Of a stretch of DNA of 10,520 bases, positions 1-6,026 are shown one piece after another. Source of the stretch: Betaproteobacteria bacterium (GTDB taxonomy: Bacteria > Pseudomonadota > Gammaproteobacteria > Burkholderiales > Burkholderiaceae_C); NCBI GenBank assembly GCA_009918225.1, contig RGEP01000044.1, positions 1 through 10,520 on the forward strand, given 5' to 3'. The position numbers and the translations under genes are program-made. Position 1 is the first letter of the stretch, and each line of letters opens with the position of its first letter. The notes beneath the pieces were generated by a model that worked only from the letters and a program-made list of their open reading frames with translations, ran no database searches and was not told the origin of the DNA.

Positions 1-197
1 AACAGGGCCATGCGGGTGAGCAGTTCGCCCTTGCCGGGAATGGGCTCGCCCATCACCACATCGAAGGCCGACAGCCGGTCGCTGGCCACCATGAGAATGC
101 GGTCGCTGCCCACCGCATAGTTGTCCCGAACCTTGCCGCGGGCCAGCAGGGGCAGCGACGTGATGGAGGAATTCAGCAAGGCGGAGGGCGCGGTCAC
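1..197 (-). CDS. purC: Phosphoribosylaminoimidazole-succinocarboxamide synthase (SAICAR synthase), N-terminal part
   Basis: SAICAR synthase joins aspartate to CAIR using ATP in purine biosynthesis, in the cytoplasm. Only the first 65 complete codons are in the window; the gene continues past position 1. The visible N-terminus carries the family's nucleotide-binding RGKVRDNY segment (residues 20-27), the SDRLSAFD motif (39-46) and the EPIPGKGELLTRMAL run (51-65). These match the longer PurC type (about 300 residues) seen in betaproteobacteria rather than the 237-residue E. coli type; this is from memory of the family. The start is GTG at 197, with a weak GGA six bases upstream. No in-frame ATG lies nearby upstream. 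It is the last visible gene of the minus-strand run and follows the cyclotransferase gene by 78 bases, so it may be co-transcribed. The downstream end cannot be assessed. Confidence 0.93.
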   Translation of the reverse strand, partial: MTAPSALLNSSITSLPLLARGKVRDNYAVGSDRILMVASDRLSAFDVVMGEPIPGKGELLTRMAL

Positions 198-217
198 AGG
201 TTGTCCAGTCGGGTTTT

Positions 218-253
218 GGGCGGTGTCGCCCGGTGGCTGTTCCCTTGCGGGCG
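218..253 (-). promoter_or_regulatory. Overlapping GC-rich dyads in the purC leader
   Basis: CGCCC at 227-231 can pair with GGGCG at 218-222 (loop of 4). Alternatively CGCCCG at 227-232 can pair with CGGGCG at 248-253 (loop of 15). The two pairings exclude each other. Neither is followed on the minus strand by a T run, so this is not an ordinary terminator. In GC-rich DNA such dyads can arise by chance; a leader-attenuation role is speculation. Confidence 0.2.
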
Positions 254-275
254 TCAGCCCTCAATCGTGCCGATT

Positions 276-782
276 TTAGGGCGCCGGCGTCTGGGCAAAT
301 CCCACGTAGCGCGCACAAAAACGCGCCTTGCCCCGCTCCTCGAAAGCCTGTTCGCTCCAGTCGCCAGGCCCCAAACGGTGCGCAAACTCGCTGCGATAGC
401 GGTACACCCAGGCCCGCTGCGGCTCAGCGCTGGTGAAGGCCCCGGGGGTCAGGGCAGGCACACAGGTCGGGGCGGCGGCCGAAGCATCTGATGGCTCCTG
501 CAGAACCACCATCACCGACACGCGCTCATACTCTTGGCCCTCAAAGTCATCCAAACGCTGCAGCTCTTGCGGCGTCAGGCCCCAGTACAGCACCCCTTGC
601 AGGGCCGGGGCACCGCTTTGCGGCACCAAACCCGGATAGTCTTGCCCCATCACGGGGTGTCGCACGTGGCCATGAAGCCAGGCCTTCGTGCGCTGCAGCG
701 CAGGCACCTCACGGCCGCAGACCCGGGCCATGATGTCGGGCCACATCAGGGAACCATAGGTGAAGCAGGCCGAAGGTTGCAA
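276..782 (-). CDS. Gamma-glutamylcyclotransferase family protein (AIG2/GGACT-like)
   Basis: A 168-residue protein of the gamma-glutamylcyclotransferase/AIG2 fold, whose members release 5-oxoproline from gamma-glutamyl amines or peptides; the substrate here cannot be told. The sequence shows the N-terminal FTYGSLM loop (residues 7-13) that binds the gamma-glutamyl group, and LDDFEGQEYERV (78-88), whose Glu81 is the expected catalytic acid. A DWSEQAF segment (141-147) is typical of bacterial AIG2-like members. There is no signal peptide or membrane segment. The start is TTG at 782, the only possible start: an in-frame stop lies at 795-797, and the first internal ATG would cut into the YGSLM loop. 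A GAGG about 10 bases upstream could serve as ribosome binding site. The gene begins 18 bases after the fba stop, so it is probably in the same transcript. Its function in a glycolytic cluster is unknown. Confidence 0.85.
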   Translation of the reverse strand: MQPSACFTYGSLMWPDIMARVCGREVPALQRTKAWLHGHVRHPVMGQDYPGLVPQSGAPALQGVLYWGLTPQELQRLDDFEGQEYERVSVMVVLQEPSDASAAAPTCVPALTPGAFTSAEPQRAWVYRYRSEFAHRLGPGDWSEQAFEERGKARFCARYVGFAQTPAP

Positions 783-800
783 GACAGCGCCGCCTCAGCC

Positions 801-1865
801 TCAGTGCACCACTTGGTTGAGTTCGCCGCGCTGGTAGGCGCCCGCCATGTCATGCAAGCTGCGCGCTGCAATCTTGCCGGCCTGGCCTTCGCAACCGAAT
901 TGCAGGTAGCGCGCCTTGCAAACCTGAAGGGCGGCTTCGCGCGCGGGCTTGAGCCACTCGCGGGCGTCGAACTTGTCGGGATTCTCGGCAAGGAACTTGC
1001 GCACCGCGCCGGTCATGGCCAAGCGGATATCGGTGTCGATGTTGATCTTGCGCACGCCGTGTTTGATCGCCTCTTGGATCTCTTCGATGGGCACGCCGTA
1101 GGTTTCCTTCATCTTCCCGCCATATTGGTTGATGATGGCCAGCAGTTCAGGGGGCACCGAAGACGATCCGTGCATCACCAGATGGGTGTTGGGAATGCGG
1201 GCATGGATCTCCTTTACGCGTGAGATCGCCAGAATGTCGCCCGTGGGCTTGCGGCTGAACTTGTAGGCGCCGTGGCTGGTGCCAATCGCAATGGCCAAGG
1301 CATCGAGCTGCGTGGCTTTCACAAAAACCGCCGCTTCTTCCGGGTCGGTCAGCATCTGGCTGTGGTCGAGCTTGCCCTCTGCTCCAATGCCGTCTTCCTC
1401 GCCGGCGTCCCCGGTTTCCAGGTTGCCCAGGCAACCCAGCTCGCCCTCCACCGTCACCCCTACGGCATGCGCCATCTGCACCACCTTGCGGGTGACGTCG
1501 ACGTTGTAGTCAAAGCTCGACGGCGTCTTGCCGTCTTCCATCAAGGAGCCGTCCATCATCACCGAGCCAAAGCCCAAGTCGATGGCGCCCTGGCACACCT
1601 TGGGACTGGTGCCATGGTCTTGGTGCATCACCAGCGGAATCTGTGGGTAGGCCTCCATGGCCGCCTGGATCAGGTGCTTGATGAAGCTCTCGCCGGCGTA
1701 CTTGCGTGCACCCGCACTGGCCTGCAAGATCACCGGCGCGCCCACCTCGGCGGCGGCGGACATCACCGCCTGCACCTGCTCGAGGTTGTTCACATTGAAG
1801 GCCGGAATCCCGTAGCCGTTCTCAGCGGCGTGGTCGAGCAGTTGGCGCATGGAAACGAGCGGCAT
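801..1865 (-). CDS. fba: Class II fructose-1,6-bisphosphate aldolase, Calvin-cycle subtype
   Basis: Zinc-dependent aldolase that interconverts fructose-1,6-bisphosphate with dihydroxyacetone phosphate and glyceraldehyde-3-phosphate in glycolysis, gluconeogenesis or the Calvin cycle. With the ATG start at 1865 it has 354 residues, the usual length for this subtype. Visible sites are HQDHG (81-85, with Asp83 as catalytic residue and His84 as a zinc ligand), EGELG (140-144), GTSHGAYKF (195-203, zinc His198), MHGSSS (231-236, zinc His232) and the substrate loop NIDTD (275-279). An in-frame TTG at 1877 would add four residues, but it lies on the GGGGA ribosome binding site that precedes the ATG, so the ATG is preferred. 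The gene lies 102 bases after pyk and 18 bases before the cyclotransferase gene. The name 'Calvin subtype' describes the sequence family; it does not prove autotrophy. Confidence 0.97.
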   Translation of the reverse strand: MPLVSMRQLLDHAAENGYGIPAFNVNNLEQVQAVMSAAAEVGAPVILQASAGARKYAGESFIKHLIQAAMEAYPQIPLVMHQDHGTSPKVCQGAIDLGFGSVMMDGSLMEDGKTPSSFDYNVDVTRKVVQMAHAVGVTVEGELGCLGNLETGDAGEEDGIGAEGKLDHSQMLTDPEEAAVFVKATQLDALAIAIGTSHGAYKFSRKPTGDILAISRVKEIHARIPNTHLVMHGSSSVPPELLAIINQYGGKMKETYGVPIEEIQEAIKHGVRKINIDTDIRLAMTGAVRKFLAENPDKFDAREWLKPAREAALQVCKARYLQFGCEGQAGKIAARSLHDMAGAYQRGELNQVVH

Positions 1866-1936
1866 GGTGATCCCCAAGTAGAAGGCCGAAGGCGTGTTGT
1901 AACCGTGATGTAACTCACGGCATTTTAGGGATCACC
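1866..1936 (-). promoter_or_regulatory. fba leader: 9-bp inverted repeat covering the ribosome binding site
   Basis: GGTGATCCC at 1866-1874 is the exact reverse complement of GGGATCACC at 1928-1936, with 53 bases between. In the minus-strand RNA the 3' arm contains the GGGGA ribosome binding site and ends directly against the fba AUG, so pairing would hide the start. The loop encloses a second, 6-bp hairpin at 1903-1920. A TAAAAT box at 1927-1922 (one mismatch to TATAAT) lies just after the 5' arm, with no good -35. If that box is a promoter, its transcript would lack the 5' arm, so only read-through RNA from pyk would fold this way. The repeats are seen; the regulatory role is inferred. Confidence 0.45.
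1903..1920. promoter_or_regulatory. Perfect dyad with CRP-like core GTGA-N6-TCAC
   Basis: The arms CCGTGA and TCACGG flank six bases (TGTAAC), a perfect palindrome whose inner part equals the GTGA-N6-TCAC core bound by CRP-family regulators. It lies 38-55 bases upstream of the fba ATG and next to a TAAAAT box, so it would overlap the start of a transcript from that box. As RNA it would be a 6-bp hairpin. It is not followed by a T run, so it is not a terminator. The bound protein is unknown. Confidence 0.4.
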
Positions 1937-1967
1937 GGGCTTCGAAACCCTGACAGGGCGCCTTGCC

Positions 1968-3401
1968 CTAGCCGCCTACTCGGGCCACCTTCAGCATGTT
2001 GGTGCCACCGGGGTAGCCCATGGGCTCACCGCAGGTGATCGCATAGGTGTCGCCCGGCTTCAAGACGCCACGGGTCACCAGCAGCTGCTCGGCGTGGGAG
2101 AGGGCTGCGTCTCGGTCAGACAGATGCGGCATCAGCATGGCGCTGACGTTTCGGTACAACGCCATGCGGCGCTGGCTGACCGGTTGCGAGGTCAGGCCGA
2201 AGATGGGCACATCAATGCGGTGACGGCTCATCCACAGCGCCGTCGATCCCGACTCGGTCAAGGCAATGATCGCCTTGCAACCCAGGTGGTGCGCCGTGAA
2301 CAGCGCCCCCATGGCGATGCTCTGGTCAATACGGCCAAAGCGGCGGTCGGCCATGTCCGCATCCAAGTGGGTCTCTTCGGCTTTCTCGGCGGCCATGCAG
2401 ATGGCCGACATGGCCTCCACCGTTTCCACCGGGTACTTGCCGGCCGCAGTCTCGGCGCTGAGCATCACCGCATCGGTGCCATCCAGCACCGCGTTGGCCA
2501 CATCACTGACCTCGGCGCGGGTGGGCACGGGGTTGGTGATCATGCTCTCCATCATCTGCGTGGCCGTGATCACCACCTTGTCCATTTCGCGGGCCAGGCG
2601 AATCATGCGTTTTTGCAGGGCGGGCACAGCTGCATTGCCCACTTCCACCGCCAGATCACCCCGCGCCACCATGATCCCGTCGCTGGCCTTGAGGATGGAC
2701 TCCAACAAGGGGATGGCTTCGCTGCGCTCGATCTTGGCAATCAAGCCGGGCTTGTGGCGATAGGGCTCGCCCGCCACGTTGGCCAGTTGGCGCGCCATCT
2801 CCATATCGGTGGCGCTCTTGGGAAAGCTCACCGCGATGTACTCACATTGGAACGACACCGCCGTCTTGATGTCCTCCATGTCCTTGGCCGTCAGAGCCGG
2901 TGCGGTCAAGCCACCGCCTTGCTTGTTGATGCCCTTGTTGTTGGAGAGTTCGCCGCCGATGCGCACCACCGTGTGCACCGCGTCACCGCGCACGCTGTCC
3001 ACTTCCAAGACCAACAGGCCGTCGTTGAGCAGCAGCACATCGCCGGGCTTCACATCACGGGGCAGTTCCTTGTAGTCCAGCCCCACCCGCTCATTGGTGC
3101 CCAGGCCGGTGTAACCCCCATCCAGGATGAAGGCCTGCCCGTTGCGCAGCTCGGTCTTGTTGCCTTCGAACTTGCCGACCCGAATCTTGGGTCCCTGCAG
3201 GTCCGCCATGATGGCCACGGCCTTGCCCGCACGCTGGGCCGCCTCCCGCACCATGGTGGCGCGGTCGATATGGTCCTGTGCGGAACCGTGGGAAAAATTC
3301 AGCCGCACCACGTCCACGCCCGCAGCCATCAGCTTGTCCAACACCTCCGGCGTGGACGAGGCTGGGCCCAGGGTGGCCACTATCTTGGTTTGACGCAGCA
3401 T
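1968..3401 (-). CDS. pyk: Pyruvate kinase
   Basis: Catalyses the last step of glycolysis, phosphoenolpyruvate plus ADP to pyruvate plus ATP, in the cytoplasm. The 477-residue length is normal for a proteobacterial enzyme. The TIM-barrel A domain opens with TKIVATLGP (5-13) and the VRLNFSHG motif (32-39, potassium and ATP site). DLQGPKIRVG (67-76) precedes the B domain (about 77-170). The active-site signature IAKIERSEAI (221-230) holds catalytic Lys223 and metal ligand Glu225, with Asp249 in MVARGDLAVEVG. TATQMMESM is at 279-287. The C domain includes ESGSTA (383-388), near the usual effector pocket. The ATG at 3401 has GGAG five bases upstream. It lies between pgk (93-base gap) and fba (102-base gap) in the same orientation, consistent with a glycolytic operon. 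Allosteric behaviour cannot be read from the sequence. Confidence 0.97.
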   Translation of the reverse strand: MLRQTKIVATLGPASSTPEVLDKLMAAGVDVVRLNFSHGSAQDHIDRATMVREAAQRAGKAVAIMADLQGPKIRVGKFEGNKTELRNGQAFILDGGYTGLGTNERVGLDYKELPRDVKPGDVLLLNDGLLVLEVDSVRGDAVHTVVRIGGELSNNKGINKQGGGLTAPALTAKDMEDIKTAVSFQCEYIAVSFPKSATDMEMARQLANVAGEPYRHKPGLIAKIERSEAIPLLESILKASDGIMVARGDLAVEVGNAAVPALQKRMIRLAREMDKVVITATQMMESMITNPVPTRAEVSDVANAVLDGTDAVMLSAETAAGKYPVETVEAMSAICMAAEKAEETHLDADMADRRFGRIDQSIAMGALFTAHHLGCKAIIALTESGSTALWMSRHRIDVPIFGLTSQPVSQRRMALYRNVSAMLMPHLSDRDAALSHAEQLLVTRGVLKPGDTYAITCGEPMGYPGGTNMLKVARVGG

Positions 3402-3462
3402 GATGACTCCGCTTGTAACTTTGTTTCATTCTCACACGGGTCACCACCCCGGGGGTTACCGG

Positions 3463-3492
3463 GCCGGTACGGAGCGCCAACGCGCTGCCGGC
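3463..3492 (-). promoter_or_regulatory. Nested hairpin just after the pgk stop
   Basis: An outer 5-bp stem (GCCGG at 3463-3467, CCGGC at 3488-3492) encloses a perfect inner 5-bp stem (AGCGC at 3473-3477, GCGCT at 3482-3486) with a four-base loop. On the minus strand it begins three bases after the pgk stop codon. No T run follows, so it does not qualify as an intrinsic terminator. It could protect the 3' end of pgk RNA or dampen read-through into pyk; both are inference. Confidence 0.35.
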
Positions 3493-3494
3493 GA

Positions 3495-4688
3495 TCAGCC
3501 GGCCGCGCGACGCGAGAGGATCTCAAAGGCCGGGAGCGTCTTGCCCTCCAGCACCTCGAGAAAGGCCCCGCCACCGGTGGAGATGTAACCCACCTGCTTC
3601 TCAATGCCGTACTTGGCGATGGCGGCCAAGGTGTCGCCACCGCCCGCGATGCTGAAGGCCTGGCTTTGGGCGATGGCTCGCGCCACCGTCTCGGTGCCCT
3701 GCGCAAAGGCATCGAACTCAAACACGCCAACCGGCCCGTTCCAAACGATGGTGCCTGCAGCCATGAGGCGTTGAGCCAGCAGCGCAGCCGTTTGCGGGCC
3801 AATGTCCAGGATCAGGTCGTCGTCGTCCACGGCATCCGCGGCCTTGACCGTGGCCGGCGCGTCTGCAGCAAAAGCCTTGGCACACACCACATCCACCGGG
3901 ATGGGGACCTCGGCACCGCGCGCCTTCATGGATTGAATCACCGCCCGGGCCTGGTCCACCAGATCAGGCTCGGCCAGGCTCTTGCCGATCTTCAGGCCAG
4001 CGGCCAGCATGAAGGTGTTGGCGATGCCCCCGCCCACGATCAGCCCATCCACCTTGTCTGACAGGCTCTGCAGAATGGTCAGCTTGGTGGAGACCTTGGA
4101 GCCGGCCACGATGGCCACCAGCGGGCGCTTGGGCGAGGCCAAGGCCCTGCTGATGGCGTCCATCTCCGCGGCCAACAAAGGGCCGGCACAGGCCACCGGT
4201 GCGAACTGCGCGACCCCGTAAGTGCTGGCTTCAGCGCGATGGGCAGTGCCGAACGCATCGTGCACAAAGATGTCACACAGCGCGGCCATCTGTCGCGAAA
4301 GGGCTTCGCTGTTTTTCTTTTCGCCCGGGTTCACGCGGCAGTTTTCCAACAGCACCACCTGTCCCGGCTGCACCTGTACCCCGTCCACCCAATTGGTGCG
4401 AAGGGGCACCTCACGGCCCAGCAATTCGCCCAGGCGCTGCGCGACGGGTGCCAGGCTGTCTTCGGGCTTGAAGGCCCCTTCAGTGGGCCGGCCCAGGTGC
4501 GAGGTCACCATCACCGCGGCACCCGCCTTGAGCGCCATCTCGATGCAAGGAATCGAGGCCCGCACCCGGGTGTCTTCCGTGATGCGGCCCTGCTCATCCT
4601 GCGGCACGTTCAGGTCGGCGCGGATGAACACCCGCTTGCCGGCCACCTGGCCCTGTTGCACCAAGTCAGAAAAGCGCAGCACCTTCAT
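3495..4688 (-). CDS. pgk: Phosphoglycerate kinase
   Basis: Transfers phosphate between 1,3-bisphosphoglycerate and ADP, a reversible step of glycolysis and gluconeogenesis, in the cytoplasm. With ATG at 4688 it has 397 residues, a normal length. The N-terminal domain holds FIRADLNVP (21-29, substrate Asp25 and Asn27), SHLGRP (63-68) and the DAFGTAHR signature (144-151). The C-terminal nucleotide domain holds GSKVSTK (197-203), WNGPVGVFE (316-324), GGGDT (349-353) and STGGGA (370-375). A GTG one codon upstream (4691) is possible, but the ATG is favoured by start-codon preference; AGAGGA lies just upstream of both. It is the first gene of the glycolytic run and follows azlD by about 56 bases. 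A hairpin at 4727-4748 may mark a transcript boundary before it. Confidence 0.97.
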   Translation of the reverse strand: MKVLRFSDLVQQGQVAGKRVFIRADLNVPQDEQGRITEDTRVRASIPCIEMALKAGAAVMVTSHLGRPTEGAFKPEDSLAPVAQRLGELLGREVPLRTNWVDGVQVQPGQVVLLENCRVNPGEKKNSEALSRQMAALCDIFVHDAFGTAHRAEASTYGVAQFAPVACAGPLLAAEMDAISRALASPKRPLVAIVAGSKVSTKLTILQSLSDKVDGLIVGGGIANTFMLAAGLKIGKSLAEPDLVDQARAVIQSMKARGAEVPIPVDVVCAKAFAADAPATVKAADAVDDDDLILDIGPQTAALLAQRLMAAGTIVWNGPVGVFEFDAFAQGTETVARAIAQSQAFSIAGGGDTLAAIAKYGIEKQVGYISTGGGAFLEVLEGKTLPAFEILSRRAAG

Positions 4689-4726
4689 CACATCCTCTTG
4701 CCCAATCCGTTCAACAAAACTTCAGT

Positions 4727-4748
4727 GTAGTGGCGCTCAAGCCACTAC
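4727..4748 (-). terminator. Perfect 8-bp hairpin at the azlD stop, possible weak terminator
   Basis: GTAGTGGC at 4727-4734 and GCCACTAC at 4741-4748 are exact reverse complements around a six-base loop. The azlD stop codon (4745-4747) is inside the arm. On the minus strand the hairpin is followed, after seven bases, by TTTTGTT, so the T run is too far for a textbook terminator. It may weakly end the azlCD transcript, or be a protein-binding site in front of pgk; a poor -10-like TACACT (4729-4724) overlaps one arm. Confidence 0.4.
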
Positions 4749-5077
4749 CAGCCCATTCCCACGCGCAGAAACAGCATCACCGCGGTGCCACTGAGGATGG
4801 TGCCCAAGACATCACGCCGCCAGTAGAACCACGCCACCGCCACCGCCGCCGCCGGCAAGCGCGCGTCCTGCCAAGTCTGCAGCCATTGCCCTTGCGCGTC
4901 CATCAGCACCGCTGGCGCAATGATGGCCACCAAGGCCGCCAACGGCGCATGCCTCAGGCCTTCGCGCAGCCACCGCGGAATGGGCCACTCGCGGTCTGAG
5001 ATAAAGAAAAAGCTGCGGGTAAGCACCGTCACAACCGCCAAGCCCAGGATGGCGACCACCTGCTCAAAGGTGCTCAT
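4745..5077 (-). CDS. azlD: AzlD family membrane protein (branched-chain amino acid export partner)
   Basis: Small integral membrane protein of 110 residues, the usual AzlD size. Hydrophobic segments are visible at about 4-22, 43-60, 74-88 and 92-107, consistent with four short membrane helices. The conserved Arg21 after the first helix (VLTRSFFF) and the DARLPAAAVA stretch (71-80) are typical of the family. Its start overlaps the azlC stop by four bases (ATGA), which suggests translational coupling, and GGAAGG lies eight bases upstream. AzlD partners AzlC in a two-part permease; in Bacillus and E. coli (YgaZH) the pair exports branched-chain amino acids or analogues. The substrate here is inferred from the family only. 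Confidence 0.9.
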   Translation of the reverse strand: MSTFEQVVAILGLAVVTVLTRSFFFISDREWPIPRWLREGLRHAPLAALVAIIAPAVLMDAQGQWLQTWQDARLPAAAVAVAWFYWRRDVLGTILSGTAVMLFLRVGMGW

Positions 5078-5904
5078 GGCGCATCCCTTCCAGGTGCCGA
5101 GACCACGGCCGGTTCGGGCGGGTCTTTCGTGTCCAAGGCTTTGCCCGTGCCCGCGCCGCCATCACCGGAGTCTGGTCTGCGGCGCTGGTGATCCAAGAAC
5201 AGGCCCAGCGACACGCCCGCCGCAATGGCCACCACGATGTTCAGGCGCAAGGGCCAGGCATAGGCGGCCAGCGCGGCCGAGCCCGCCACCACCGCGGTCA
5301 TCACGGTGATCCGGTCGGTGATCAAGGAACAACTCAAGGCCAAGAGGGCCAAGGTACCGGCAAAACCGATGCCCCAGTGGTCGGGGATGGAGTCCGCCAG
5401 GAAGATCCCCAACATCGAAGCGGTTTGCCAGGCCAGCCAATTCAAGACCGCGCCGCCCCAGAAGTAGGCCACCACCTCCTGCCGGTTCGACGCGTCAGGG
5501 CCGTCCTTCAGGCCCCCGTGGCGCTTCATGAACAGCACATAGCCCATGTCAGTTGAGAGGTAGCCATGCCACAGGCGTTGAGGACGGCTCAGGTGCTTGA
5601 AAAAAGGCCGCCATTGCGCGCTGAAGATCACAAAGCGCAGGTTCACGCAGAAGGCCGTGGCCCAGATGAGCCACAAAGGGGCGCCCATGGCCAACAAAGG
5701 CAAGGCCGCCAGCTGGGCACTGCCGGCAAACACCACTAGGCTCATGAACACCGACAGGGGCACACCCAGGCCGGAGTTGACCATCGCCATGCCGGTGACC
5801 AAGCCCCAGGCCGCCATGCCCAGAGAAACCGCGGCCATCTCGCGCGCGCCTAGGGCGAATGGCGCTTGGCGCCACAGCGGGGTCTTCGTTTCGGGCACGC
5901 TCAT
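5074..5904 (-). CDS. azlC: AzlC family branched-chain amino acid exporter, large subunit
   Basis: Inner-membrane protein of 276 residues from ATG 5904. The family core is clear: REMAAVSLGMAAWGLVTG (21-38), the FAGSAQLAALPLL signature (59-71) and NLRFVIFS (88-95), followed by further hydrophobic segments at about 143-172, 180-195 and 198-236. The last 38 residues (239-276) are a hydrophilic, Pro/Gly/Asp-rich tail, longer than I expect for the family. A GTG at 5919 would add five residues; the ATG is preferred, with GGTGG about 11 bases upstream. Together with azlD it forms an exporter likely for branched-chain amino acids. There is no Lrp-type regulator next to it in the window. It lies downstream of htpX across a 112-base gap that holds a tandem repeat and no clear promoter. 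Confidence 0.92.
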   Translation of the reverse strand: MSVPETKTPLWRQAPFALGAREMAAVSLGMAAWGLVTGMAMVNSGLGVPLSVFMSLVVFAGSAQLAALPLLAMGAPLWLIWATAFCVNLRFVIFSAQWRPFFKHLSRPQRLWHGYLSTDMGYVLFMKRHGGLKDGPDASNRQEVVAYFWGGAVLNWLAWQTASMLGIFLADSIPDHWGIGFAGTLALLALSCSLITDRITVMTAVVAGSAALAAYAWPLRLNIVVAIAAGVSLGLFLDHQRRRPDSGDGGAGTGKALDTKDPPEPAVVSAPGRDAP

Positions 5905-5973
5905 GGACGCATTGTCCACCCCAGTCCGGCAGGGGATGATGTTGCCGGGGCTTCAGGTCCTCACCAAAGCCCC

Positions 5974-6026
5974 ATCAAGCCCCATCAAGCCTGATCAACC
6001 CCTGATCCAGCCCTGATCAAGCCCTC
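5974..6026. repeat. Degenerate 10-11-bp tandem repeat over the htpX stop
   Basis: Five head-to-tail units of consensus ATCAAGCCCTG start at 5974, 5984, 5994, 6005 and 6016. The first two are 10 bases long and the last three are 11. The last unit contains the htpX stop codon (6017-6019) and the final Ala codon, so the array straddles the gene end. Read on the minus strand the unit is TTGATCAGGGC-like. Downstream of it, a 6-bp inverted repeat (5926-5931 with 5943-5948) precedes azlC. The units touch each other without spacers, so this is not CRISPR. Confidence 0.7.

Noticed and set aside
1866..1877. TTG start four codons before the fba ATG
   Set aside because: The TTG is part of the TTGGGGA ribosome binding site, and the ATG gives the standard N-terminus and length.
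2094..4061. A 655-codon open frame on the plus strand across pyk and pgk
   Set aside because: It is antisense to two clear enzymes and crosses their gap. Its His/Gly/Arg/Leu-rich composition is what third-position G/C codons give on the opposite strand, and it resembles no known protein.
4726..4749. TGTAGT/ACTACC as a HexR-type operator before pgk
   Set aside because: The half-sites resemble HexR arms, but the spacing is too long and one end base is wrong.
5974..6026. Tandem repeats as a CRISPR array
   Set aside because: Units are 10-11 bases with no spacers and no cas genes.
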